From: Seriola aureovittata
Lineage: Eukaryota > Chordata > Actinopteri > Carangiformes > Carangidae
Length of the DNA stretch: 64,000 bases
Assembly (NCBI RefSeq): GCF_021018895.1
Contig: NC_079366.1
Span: 26,836,770-26,900,769, forward strand
Reading direction: 5' to 3'
A model generated the notes under the pieces. That model had not been told where the DNA came from and searched no databases. It was given only the letters and a program-made list of their open reading frames with translations. Both the position numbers and the translations under genes were made by a program. Below are positions 26,203-37,690 of the stretch, one piece after another. Position 1 is the stretch's first letter; every line of letters begins with the position of its first letter.

Positions 26203-28124
26203 ATGTTGTTGGCAGGAGCTGGATGTGTGCTTATGAGTTTCATCCTCTACATCTCAGGTATGATTTCTTCTTTATCCTTCTCATCATACACTCATTAACT
26301 TTAAAGTATTAAAAATTTGTTTTACTGGGGTGAGTTAAATTGAAAAAAAAGCTGAACATACTACTGAACAAAAAGTTTAACTGAATTGAAAATGTGTTAC
26401 AGTTTAACTCTCAAGATTATGACCGGTTACAATCAGCTTTTGAAATACTATGAATCTGTCCAGATGTTTGCAAATAAAAACTTCTGTTCAAGGGGTTCAT
26501 GGACGAGCAAAAAGCATCTGTGCCATAAAAGGTTCATCAGTTGATCTGCGCTGCTCAGCTAGAAATCCCACTTCAAGCAACAAATGGTACACTGTAGAGG
26601 AGGATGGCTACAAGTATGTCATGACCGAGATCCCTGTAGATGGACATCGTGTAACATACAACATGTCCGACAAAAATCAACCCACTCTAACAATCAAAGA
26701 TCTGAGAGAGAGCGATGCAAAGTTTTACTGCTGCAGTGAGAATACAGGCCACTCATATCCCTGCTGGCTAAATAAAATCAACCTCCAACTTGCAGGTACA
26801 GTGGCTGTCACTTATTTTTGCATTAAAATGACATGTATATGTGAATGCCTGTGTTATCTACTGTATATTCACCATTATCGCAGATCTGCAGGTAAAGGTA
26901 TTTCCTACCACAGAGGAAACGTCAGTGACACTGATGTGTAGCACCAGCTGTCCTCTGACTGAAAACCCTGCAGCCTACATCTGGTACAAGAACAGAAAGC
27001 ATCTCTATCAGCACTGGTCTCCCTGGTACAGAGAGCTGGTCTGTTAACATGACCTACATGTGGTACTTGAATAGTCGACCTCTGATCGTGCCACAAGACC
27101 AAAACACATACCTGGTTCTGGACCCAGTCAGCAGTCAGCATGCCGGAAACTACTCATGTGCTGTCAAACCCGGCAAAAAATCCAGTGAGAGGACTCTAAC
27201 AGTCCTAAGTATCAGCAAGAAACACATATCAGCAGCTGCTATAGGAGTCCGTGCTGCTCTCCTGGTTATTATACCTGTAGTATCTCTAGTCGTCCTCTTT
27301 TGGATAAGGTGAGCAACACTGTGCTCTGCTACAGATCAATAACATTCAATTTCTTATCTGAAATACCGTATTTATGTACATTTCTTTCACTAACCAGGAG
27401 AAAGAGGACTTCAGGTCAGTGTCCTACAACTGAAGCAGCAGAGAACACTGAGCAGGTAAAAAACACTTTTTTCAACAAACTTATAGCACAACATTAAGCC
27501 ATGAATACAGGCCCATAGGATTTAAAAGTCTTGACAGTGATGGAGCTAAAAAATCCCACACATTGCAGGCCACTTGCACTCAGTTTCTTAGAGACAATTT
27601 ATCACTGTTCAGTACAATATATACAAGTGAATGGATCTTTTAGCTTCTTCCCAAAGAACAGAAATTTTGAAATTCTGCTGCATTAGAAAATATCATCCTC
27701 ATCTATCCTGTTTCCCTTCAGTTAGAGTGATCGTTCAAGTGACACTTAATCAATCATCATTTTACTGAGTACAAGTCTAATTTTTATAATGTAGGATGTA
27801 ACATTTCCTCTACTGCAGTCCACATGTAAAACATTGTATATGCACCAGTAACATCATTCATCATTGATATAATTAAAAACTTAATCAATCCAGTTTTCAG
27901 CGTAGAGAATTATTGTCCCACTGTGTGAACTAATATTGTTTGTCTTGTTTCCTCATTAGTTAAACCTTGGTCGTGTGTATGAAAACACTTCAGCTCAACC
28001 AGCAGAGCAGGCTGACCTTGACAACCTTCACCTTAGCAGAGTCCACTTCTCTGAGACCCAGACAGATCCTCTGGACTCCACCGTCCAACCACATCAGCCT
28101 AAAACAGAGGACCATGCTGCTTAA
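26203..28124 (+). pseudogene. CD22-like Ig receptor copy A, internally deleted and frameshifted
   Basis: Exon parts: 26203-26257 (signal peptide MLLAGAGCVLMSFILYIS), 26493-26795 (V-type Ig domain), 26884-27308 (fused exon), 27398-27455, 27960-28124. Exon 3 starts as the second Ig domain of copy B, but at 27040/27041 it jumps into the membrane-proximal Ig domain of copy B. The join shifts frame and gives a stop at 27045-27047, so the maximum product from the start is 173 residues: leader, V domain and a broken second domain, with no membrane anchor. Beyond the stop the transmembrane segment and tail are still readable, but an Arg has entered the membrane helix (AIGVRAALL). The ITIM tyrosine of copy B is Leu here, and a TAA ends the tail early. 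The stop lies far upstream of the next splice donor, so decay of the mRNA is expected. A short secreted decoy remains possible. Confidence 0.8.
26493..26795 (+). CDS. V-type Ig domain exon of copy A
   Basis: 101 codons in phase 1-1. Contains ICAIKGSSVDLRC, a core Trp in NKWYTVEE and DAKFYCCSE, the usual B- and F-strand landmarks. It differs from the copy B exon at only a handful of residues, for example SARNP against SAGNS. Confidence 0.8.
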
Positions 28125-28227
28125 GCTTTTGCCAACTTCTGACACAACATGACCCCTGAATGAGCATCTCTTACCATTACAACTATTTCAGGATCCTCTC
28201 AGTGACTTTGCTCATCTTTAGCATAAG

Positions 28228-29499
28228 AGATACTGTAATAAAACCCTCCAATACACAGTGGTGTGTTGTGGGTGCCCTCTCTGCCTGATTTGACAGACTT
28301 AACTGTCAGATATTAAGCTTCTTCACCTCTATTTCATTTCACCCTAAAAGGAACAAGCCTTGCAAGCAACTCACTACACACTTTAAAATATCTGTCAGAA
28401 AAGAGTGTTTCTGAAGAAGCAGTAACATGGAACACTGCATGTGCTAAAAAGGCGTACAACACAATCAAATGTGTGAAAAGGATCCTCAGTGACACACAAA
28501 ACGCCCAAAACAAAAACTCCAGCAACACTTGCAGTTTTAAGAACTTTGCTGTGTTTTTGCTTATAGCCTTCATCAGGGTCACACATTTAAATAAGTATGA
28601 CACAAAAAAAACATAAAGCTACTAAATGTAAGAATGTGAAGGTATTTACATGTTATTGCAAATTTGTGAACAGACTGTAACGCAACTTAAAAAATGACGA
28701 CTTCCCAGACTCTTTCTCTTTTGCCTATAACAACATCTCTGTGCTCTCATTCTGGCAACTTAGTGAGGAAAATATAATGCAGTTTAACACTGCTGCATGA
28801 TGCATGAGGAGCCAACATATGATGTGAAAATTTAAATCAACAACAATTAGAAAAATATTTGTGAAAAAAATGAGGACACGTTTTATTAGGTTTGCTGAGT
28901 CTTTGGACTATTTAAAGCAACTCCTAGTAACTAATTTTATAGGAAAGACTTTTCACAGATGTCCATCTCTGTTTTGTTTTGGTTCATTTTAGTTTGGTTT
29001 GCCTCTAATTGGGCTCTATTCCAACAGTCCAAAGTGCATGGTCGAAAGCCAATGACTCAAATGTATTGAGACTGTGTCCATATCACTTCAGCTGTTTTAA
29101 CGTTGGAAAAAAGGGATATCTTTTATATCATGAGAAGTGTAAATAAATTTTCGCCTCATTATGAAACTGTAGTGGGACAAATTTAATCTAGGTGAAGAAT
29201 TTTAAGACCAACACGCCCATGGGTGCTATTTAAACAACATAAGACCTGGATGGGAAAATGACAACTGCATCGGTCTGAAACTAGCAAAGACACTTGCATT
29301 GAGCTTTGCGTCTGGTGTAAGATCAGACCTATTATGTTTTATATTGCAATGTATTCTTACTTTATTTGTTTTATTTTTTTCTATATTTTTCAAGTGTGTG
29401 GGTGAAGCATTTTGTAACTATGTTTTCAAAAGTTCTATATAAATAAAGCTTTACTTACTTATTTACTCTCTTTTTCTCTCACTCACAAAAACATACTCA
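28228..29499. other. Spacer between Ig copies, with retroposon tail
   Basis: No exon recognised. Around 29400-29465 the sequence CTATATAAATAAAG followed by short ACTT repeats resembles the 3' tail of an L2-like LINE on the plus strand. A 'cttatagccttcatcagggt' phrase near 28560 is typical of dispersed repeats. The rest is AT-rich. Confidence 0.45.
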
Positions 29500-29860
29500 T
29501 TCATATTCACACTCACACAGAGTTATCAAGCCTCATCTCACATTATCTGTCGAATTTTTTCCTTTTGATAAAATGAAAACAGAGCAATCGACTAAGCTCC
29601 AGAGGAGAGAGGTCTTTTTCACACATTTTCCATGAACTTAATCACATCAGACGGTTAAAAATATTACCACATACACGACCTGCAAGGGTGTTGTGGCCAA
29701 ATGCATCAGAATCTGTACTATCTGACATCATGTGGTGCAATGATGGTGCTATCTGCAAGTCAGACTCCTAACTGCTAAAGAGCAGAATAATCATTCAGGT
29801 GTTTTCTTTGCATGCTACGTGCAAGTTGGATGCATGTTATTTTGTCTCTGTTTGTTAGAG
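29500..29860. repeat. Older duplicated segment, copy 2
   Basis: Diverged partner of 23400-23830, placing the same flank upstream of both Ig copies. Confidence 0.5.
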
Positions 29861-30470
29861 CTCCACGTGTACTGTGGGGAGAGGAACTTGTGCTCTTCAT
29901 TTCACAGCTCCCCTCTATTGAGTATGTTGTGGGTGACGTCCCAATAAAGTTGGGACATTTTGAGTGCTTTGGGTGATGTTCTGAGATATTTATAGCTTTA
30001 TGTAAAGAGTGTACATGGCAAGAGTGAAATCTGAAAAAAAAAATGTATCAAATAAGAATCAGATGATTATGATATAAACTACCCCTCTCTGTGATAGAGA
30101 GACAACAACAAACATTAAACCATGTAAACAGAGACGGTGGTCACACTGAAGATCGTTACAAAGACATCTTTTTACCATTATTTTTCAGCCATTAACTACA
30201 GTACGATGCATTGTAACTTAGATGGCTCAGTTTACAGCAACCATCAATATTAGGGTGCTAACTAGATACAGTAGTTTGTCTTGACTTACTTCCCTGAAAT
30301 GTTACAGAAGATGCACTCTCTCCTCAGTGACTTCTAACACTTGCTACAGTGGGCAGGGTGTCTGCACATCTTTAAAAAGTCTTAAAATGTACTAAGCAGT
30401 AAATTGAGATTAGAGACACAGTTATAAAACGTGACTCATTGGATTGTGGGGTTCTTAAGGGAAAACACTT

Positions 30471-31236
30471 TGTAGCTGACCCTTGGTACCAGTAACTGAG
30501 GCGGAGAGTTTCATACAGGTGCGTATATTTTATTCACGTCGAGCACCGTGAAAACTACAAATAAGAAATACAAAAGAAAAAATAAGGAACATTAGTCAAA
30601 ATACACAAGCAAAAATTCATTAATACATTTACAATGTTGATCACAATCAAAAGAAACTTCGCAGCACAAATTACCAAATACTATAAAGGTGCAATTAACT
30701 AAATTAATTAAAAAAAAGAAAAATACATTCATTAGACAAAAGGTGATAATTAAAAATTCGCACGAATAATTACAGCAGCACCATCGCTCAGAAACATCAC
30801 TCAAATTAAACAACCACAGGATTAATAATCACAACAATTCAAATTTACATACCTCGTTCCACAACCAAGGGGGCTAAAATATTAGGGGAACATCAAGGTA
30901 CGCATCTTCTAAAGGATCGTCTGTTTCCTAACAACCCAATAGTAAAAACTTAACATTAACAGCAAAGACAAGATAATTAGGATGGAACCAGTGCGTCATC
31001 AAACAACAAACTTACTCCGAGTACATCATGGACATCTTCAACAAAGAGAAGGTGAGCAGCACGCCACACCGCAGCGGACAACAGGTGAGCAGTACCAGCA
31101 GTGACAGGAAAGCACGGGTGGATCATGTCGTCTAATTAATCACTTCCTCCCCTTCCTGCCACCGCATTTCCTCTGGTGCTACACAACAGTGACCCGTCCC
31201 CAGGCAGCAGCACGAACCAACCCGCTGTCATTCACA
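30471..31236 (-). mobile_element. Solo LTR of an LTR retroelement with 5-bp target duplication
   Basis: A 766-bp insertion absent from the same place in unit A. It begins TGTAGCTGACCC and ends TCATTCACA, so it has TG...CA ends, and is flanked on both sides by CACTT (30466-30470 and 31237-31241). On the minus strand an AATAAA lies roughly 60 bases before the end, so the LTR is probably oriented that way. It has no coding sequence or internal region. The superfamily (Ty3-like or ERV) cannot be fixed from this. Confidence 0.85.
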
Positions 31237-31878
31237 CACTTTTCATTCTATTGTGGGAAACTTTGAAGACACTACATTGTGTATAAATTTCACACTAAAT
31301 AATTGCACTGTATGGTAAACAGTAGTCAGATAATGATTTTGAATACAGCCTTCTTTCAACCCACATGGGTCTAAAACATATGTCACATCTAAGTCGTGAA
31401 ACAAAAACTGGAATTCAGTTTCTTGAGTTTGTTTGTTTCAAACCATAAACCAACCAGATAAAACTTTCTCATGATTGCTTCACTTTCCAAGACTCTCACT
31501 TTGACAACAGATACAGCTGATTGTATCGTTATTTTTGCATGTTTCATGAAAAGCCAATGCACTAAAAAGACATTTTTTCAAAGATTGAAATGATAGAAAC
31601 ATGAGCCTCACTTATGCTTTCCTATTAATACTCAGTTCGTCATTTCTTGTGGAAGGAAGTGAAGTTACCACATAAGAGCTCCATGCAAGCTGCACCCCAA
31701 GACAAATGTTCATCTCCAGTCTTTGGGCTGTGAGTGAACTGTTGTTGAATTTAAATCACTGGGTTACATTTTGTATTTTTTGAATGAGTTTTTATGAATG
31801 CAGCATTTGTTATAAGACTGATACATATACCCTTATACAATCAACGTTTTTATTGGAAACTGAAGGACCACAACAGCC

Positions 31879-34800
31879 ATGTTGTTGGCAGGAGCTGGAT
31901 GTGTGCTTATGAGTTTCATCCTCTACATCTCAGGTATGATTTCTTCTTTATCCTTCTCATCATACACTCATTAACTGTAAAGTATTAAAAAATTGTTTTA
32001 CTGGGGTGAGTTAAATTGAAAAAAAAGCTGAACAAACTACTGAACAAAAAGTTTAACTGAATTGAAAATGTGTTACAGTTTAACTCTCAAGATTATGACC
32101 TGTTACAAACAGCTCTTAAAATACTATGAATCTGTCCAGATGTTTGCAAATAAAAACTTCTGTTCAAGGGATTCATGGACGAGCAAAAAGCATCTGTGCC
32201 ATAAAAGGTTCATCAGTTGATCTGCGCTGCTCAGCTGGAAATTCCACTTCAAGCAACAAATGGTACACTGTAGAGGAGGATGGCAACAAGTATGTCATGA
32301 CCGAGATCCCTGTAGATGGACATCGTGTAACATACAACATGTCCGACAAAAATCAACCCACTCTAACAATCAAAGATCTGAGAGAGAGCGATGCAAAGTT
32401 TTACTGCTGCAGTGAGAATACAGGCCACTCATATCCCTGCTGGCTAAATAAAATCAACCTCCAACTTGCAGGTACAGTGGCTGTCACTTCTTTTTGCATT
32501 AAAATGACATGTATATGTGAATGCCTGTGTTATCTACTGTATATTCTCCATTATCGCAGATCTGCAGGTAAAGGTATTTCCTACCACTGAGGAACAGACA
32601 GTGACACTGATGTGTAGCACCAGCTGTCCTCTGACTGAAAACCCTGCAGCCTACATCTGGTACAAGAACAAAAAGCATCTCTATCAGGACTGGTCTCCCT
32701 GGTACAGAGAGCTGGTCAGCAGTGAGGAAGCAGTCAGATACTCCTGTGCTATCAAAGGCTACGAGGATCACAGAGCCCCTGAAGTCTCTGTGGGTGAGTC
32801 ACAACATTTAGTTCCTTATCATGTTACACAACCTGAACTGTAAAACATACTGTAATTTCTGGTATGAATTTAAAAATATAAGTGTAGGTGCAGGAATATT
32901 TCTTTTTTTTATTCAATAAAAAGCATTTTTCCTTCTAACACTTAATCTTGATTTTATCTTGATTAAATATTGTCTGTTGAATAAACTGCTGTCTTAGTTT
33001 GGTTGATTAACTGCTTGGGAAGTTGTTGGAACTTGCTAGCCCATTTCAACTCCATTAAAATCGTCTGTTGTGTAAACCTTTCCACTAAATTCCTATATGA
33101 TGTTTATAAGTGTGTGGTTTAACATCTTACACTTTCAAAAAACAAGGAATGATTCAGGAACTTGTTCACTAATAAAAAAACTAAATCTAATTTCTCTTTG
33201 TTCAGATTCTGTCACACCAGCCTGCATTAATGTGACCTACGCTCAAGGGAGAATTTGTTCTTACAAGCAGACATCAGTGAATGAGTCCTGCTCCCTCACA
33301 TATCCCACAGGTTAAGTTACACAAACATTTACAAACCTCCCACCCTCAGAGCTCTGATCTATTTTTTTAAAATAGAGATCTTTTTTTTACAATCTATTAT
33401 TTATTTTGTGTTTACACTGTCGATATTTGTGTTTTGTTTTCTCACTTATACTTATTCAGCAACTTATTCAACTGTGCAAATCACACTTTGAGAGTTTATA
33501 TCCAACACTTGATGATCCTTGTTTACTAAATGTAACACAGCACACATTAAAAGTGTATTCATCATCTTCCAACAGAAGTACGTCTTCAGAGTAGTTCTAT
33601 GTCACAGCGTACCCTGACCTGTACCACCAGCTGTCCACTGACTGACCCTCAAACTGCCTATAGGTGGTACCAGAACAGACAACTGTACAAAAACGCTACG
33701 GGACAACAGGTTTTAGTTTCCACCTCAGCTGACAGCTACTCCTGTGCTGTGAAAGGCTTTGAGGATCTGCTGTCTCCTGAAGTCTGTGAGTATGGACCAA
33801 CTTACAGACTATGGTCTGTTTAAACACATGAACTAAGAAATATGATGATCTGAGTAATGACACAGCATCATTGGAGTGGGTAAAATAAGTGAGTAGAGTT
33901 TATTGCAGTTGTCCTGAGGTGCAAACTTAATGATCTGATCATGTATTTGCATGTTTAATTATTCAAGTCAACAGAATAGACCACGGAAGAACTAAATAAA
34001 CTGTATTGTCGACTTGTGGCCACTAGATGTCCCTGTAGAGTGTGAGCATGTCAAATCAGTCATCAGAGTCCATCAGGGAAAACAGGAGATAGACCTCCCT
34101 GTAAAACTATTCATAAAACTACAATTCGGACAAATCTGGATACAGAAAATGTAACTATTTGAAAGAAACAGCCTTAAAACATTTTCCTATGACTTTGAAC
34201 TTGCGTTGGTACATGTAGCTGCAGCTGATTAACTGCATATGTTCACAGTAGAGAAATGAAGAATTCCACAAATATCAAGACTGGATCAAAACATAGTATA
34301 TGGCTGGACTGTTTATGGTCAATATGTGAAATTGAGGACATAGATGAAAGTTGATTTGGAACTGCTGTAAACAACTATTGTCAATGGAGAGAAGCTAAAC
34401 CCAGCTCGAGAACTCACTAAATGTTGTTGCTGGATGACGTAATATTCTGATTATCATATACAAGACGTCATTGTGTGGTATTTGCATGGTGTAGGCACGT
34501 TCCAGCCCTTTATCTGCTTGCTTCTCACCTACTCTCTGTGCTCACATTAACAGTATTTTAATACAGCCAAAATCCCAATCAAGCTGTTCTCATTACATGT
34601 TTTTCAGTTTCTGTTGTCAGACATCAACAAATATAAAATAGTCACTGAAATGTGGCCTATTGAGACTACATGTTAATCAGCAGTCACTTGCGAGCCATTC
34701 GCAGTGCAATACTTGTGACTCTGCTCTACAGAAAATAGATAATGTTTGTCCATAAAGTCACTAGTTTTGTTGCTGAGTGCTTTCATGAAAAAAAAAGTTG

Positions 34801-37352
34801 CTAACAGGGTCTGAAAAGTTAGTAAATGTAGCAACAAAGGCACAAAGCTGGCAACACTACCTGTGAACACCCTCTGATGATATAATAGAAACCGTTAGCG
34901 CCAATACATTTCTAAAGAGCAACGGCCAATGGGGAAACTCCAACATTCGGCCGACCAATCATGTAATCTTATCACTCAGTCAAACGACATTCGGCTGACC
35001 AATGGTGTATCACACAGTCAGTAATTTCTAAGGCGGTCCAGTCAAAAAAAACAAAAACACAAATGTCAGTCCACTAGACTAACAATTCAATGAATAGTCA
35101 TCCATAGGTCAAGAGCACTGAATTCAATGTAAAATATCACTTTTCCTTGATGTAATTAAGTCTCAACATTTTTCCTAAAACTTGCAATTTTTTTTATATA
35201 TTTCAGGTTTTGATAATGAGAGCTGTTGGACTGTGGATTATGCCATCAGGAGAATCTGTGCTCTACAAGGCTCTTCAGTGAACATTTCAAGCAAATACTC
35301 ACATCCCTACGAGCAGCAGCCCAAGTACAAATTCTGGTATAAAATGAAGATAAATGGGGAGAAGGATACTGAAGAGCTGATCAAGGCTGAAGGTCGTATG
35401 AAGTATAATGAAAACAGGAAGAATCACCACATGCTGACAATCATAAACCTGAAGAAGGATGACTCTGGCGAATACATATTCAAACCCCTGACAGATACAT
35501 CGAAAATGCTTTATTTTCCTGGAGTGACTTTGGTTGTCACAGGTAATTCTGTATTATAAATAAAATAACTCTGTAACTGTATGGATGTTACCACAGTGTC
35601 TTTGACCAAGTTTGTCTAAAAAAGAGGAACAAAAATGTCTCATGAACTGAAATGTTTATTTTTAGTCTTTGGTTCAGCTTCACTCAAACTCATGGACTTT
35701 TCAGGAACATGTGTCCAACATTTTGAGGCTGGATCTGGTTTCAGAGATTTCAGAGATCATTGAATTCTTTTTTTTACCTTAAAAGGTGATCTTGCCATCA
35801 ACATTGCCTTGATTGCTTAATTTAAACCAAATCTAAAGCTTTAGGGAGAGTGAGTAATTTGTGGAGCATTGATGTGCAGAGAAATGCCAAATGAGCTATT
35901 TTGCCATACAGATATTAGGAGTTGTTATCCAGATTTGAGAACTTGTGGATAGTTTTTTTTTTTCATTTACTGACCCATCTAAACATTTTTCAGGTGTGAA
36001 AGTGAGGTTGCACCCTGCAGTGGTGACAGAGGGCCAGAGAGTCACACTGACTTGCATCATTAGCTGTCCTCTTTCTGTTAACATGACCTACATGTGGTAC
36101 TTGAATAGTCGACCTCTGATCGTGCCACAAGACCAAAACACATACCTGGTTCTGGACCCAGTCAGCAGTCAGCATGCCGGAAACTACTCATGTGCTGTCA
36201 AACCCGGCAAAAAATCCAGTGAGAAGACTCTAACAGTCCGAAGTATCAGCAAGAAACACATATCAGCAGCTGCTATAGGAGTTGGTGCTGCTCTCCTGGT
36301 TATTATACCTCTAGTATCTCTAGTCGTCCTCTTTTGGATAAGGTGAGCAACACTGTGCTCTGCTACAGATCAATAACATTCAATTTCTTATCTGAAATAC
36401 CGTATTTATGTACATTTCTTTCACTATCCAGAAGAAAGAGGACTTCAGGTCAGTGTCCTACAACTGAAGCAACAGAGAACACTGAGCAGGTAAAAAAACA
36501 CTAATTTCAACAAACTTATTGCAGAACATTAAGCCATGAATACAGGCCCATAGGATTTAAAAGTCTTGACAGCGAAAGAGCTAAAAAAAATCCCACACAT
36601 TACAGGCCACTTAGTACAAGTCATCTATCCTGCTTTCCTTCAGGTAGAGTGATTCTTCAAGTAACACATAATCAATCATCATTTTACTGATTACAAGTAC
36701 ATTGTGCCATTAGCTATATGGGTCTAATTTTTGTAATGTAGGATGTAACATTTCTTCTACTGCAGTCCACATTAGACAGCTACATTAGCTTTCCAATACA
36801 CTAAAAGGCCAATTAATCATCTGTAAAAAAAATTGAAATAGATCAATCATGTAATTCATTATTGATATGATGAAGATTAGACTCAGCTGCAATAAAATTA
36901 GTTGGTGTATACACATTTATTTTTATAAAACAAATTTCGGGGAGAATCATTCTTTTTAAGGCTGTCAGGTATCAAAAAGTTACTCCTGTCAATGAATACC
37001 TACTGTGCTATGATGTATTTAAACATCAGTAAGGCCCCCAAAAACTTAATCAGTAGAGTTTGCAATGTAGAGAATTATTGTCCAACAATCTGATATATTA
37101 TTTGTATTATTTGTAATATATATTATTATTTGTCTTGTTCCTCATTAGTTAAACCTTGGCCCTGTGTATGAAGACACCTCAGCTCAACCAACAGAGCAGG
37201 ATGACCTTGATGACCTTCATTATAGCAGAGTCCACTTCTCTAAGACTCAGACAGATCCTCTGTACTCCAGCGCCCAACCACCTCAGCCTAAAAAAGAGGA
37301 CCATGCTGCTTATGCTGTTGTCAACTTTAGACGCAAAATGAGCCCTAAGTGA
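31879..37352 (+). CDS. CD22/sialoadhesin-like Ig-superfamily receptor with ITIM tail (copy B)
   Basis: Probable leukocyte membrane receptor with inhibitory signalling. Exons: 31879-31933, 32169-32471, 32560-32793, 33206-33310, 33576-33785, 35207-35542, 35994-36342, 36432-36489, 37149-37352; phases agree throughout, giving 617 residues. Order: signal peptide; V-type domain (ICAIKGSSVDLRC ... YCCSE); C2-type domain (LMCSTSCPLTENPAAYIWY ... YSCAIKG); a 35-codon Cys-rich exon; a second C2-type domain (LTCTTSCPLTDPQTAYRWY); a V-like domain (ICALQGSSVNISS); a membrane-proximal Ig domain with one transmembrane helix (AAAIGVGAALLVIIPLVSL) in the same exon; then the tail. The tail has an ITIM, LHYSRV, at Tyr575 and an ITIM-like AAYAVV at Tyr605. 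The TSCPLT and RRICALQGSSV signatures are typical of the multicopy teleost CD22-like family. The ligand is unknown; a CMRF35/pIgR-like name is the alternative. Confidence 0.82.
33206..33310 (+). CDS. 35-codon cysteine-rich exon of copy B
   Basis: Phase 1-1 exon with four cysteines, reading like the start of a V-like domain (VTPACINVTYAQGRIC) that stops before the core. It may be a truncated Ig exon retained as a linker. Confidence 0.6.
34670..34870. repeat. Possible dispersed repeat fragment in copy B intron
   Basis: Ends in a 'gtagcaacaaaggcacaaag...ctggcaacact' phrase typical of scattered teleost repeats. Low certainty. Confidence 0.3.
34926..35003 (+). promoter_or_regulatory. Three CCAAT boxes in a row
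   Basis: CCAAT at 34926-34930, 34955-34959 and 34999-35003; the last two sit in a duplicated word CATTCGG(C/T)(C)GACCAAT. They lie about 200 bases before the exon at 35207. They could mark an internal promoter, or may simply be part of a repeat. Confidence 0.3.
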
Positions 37353-37439
37353 GCATCTCTTACCATTACAACTGATTCAGGATCCTCTTAGTGGCTTTAC
37401 CCATCTCTAGCATAAGCTCTAGACACTATGAGAGTCAAC

Positions 37440-37690
37440 AGTTTTCATTTTCCAGATCTGTGCTGTAAAGGGGCCTCAAGGATCTGCTGTCTCCTTAAGA
37501 CTGAGTTTGAACTAACTGACAGACTGCATGGCCTGTTCAAACTTAGGAAACGGTTTTGGGGTCATAAATCTAAATAGATAAAAGACAATAACAAATATGA
37601 TGATTTAAATAAAGACACAGCATCATGGGGGTGGGTAAAATAATAATGTACATCACTTTAGTAAGTTCTGTTTATCATCCATTCTTCAAT
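37440..37690 (+). pseudogene. Relic of a C2-type Ig exon and its donor-side intron
   Basis: Aligns by eye with 33745-33900 of copy B: TGTGCTGT(G/A)AAAGG, then GGATCTGCTGTCTCCT, a 'ccaacttacagact' / 'aactaactgacagact' segment, then 'aaatatgatgat' and GACACAGCATCAT. The reading frame and splice donor are destroyed. It shows that the cluster once had another unit downstream. Confidence 0.7.

Larger units (their letters stand above)
25394..28227 (+). repeat. Tandem duplication unit A (Ig receptor)
   Basis: Near-identical to parts of 30313-37416, covering 5' flank, leader exon, V-type exon, part of the second Ig exon, transmembrane exon and tail exons. Relative to unit B it lacks about 3.36 kb (B positions 32718-36075) and the solo LTR. 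Confidence 0.9.
30313..37416 (+). repeat. Tandem duplication unit B (Ig receptor)
   Basis: Partner of 25394-28227. It is the complete version: it keeps the internal exons that copy A lost, and it alone carries the solo LTR. Confidence 0.9.

Noticed and set aside
30471..31236. Possible complete endogenous retroelement
   Set aside because: There is only one LTR with no internal coding region; both flanks are host sequence shared with unit A.
25394..37416. Reading copy B as an expansion of copy A by insertion of 3.36 kb
   Set aside because: The join in copy A lies mid-exon, breaks the frame and fuses halves of two different Ig domains, whereas copy B has complete exons there. Deletion in A explains this simply.
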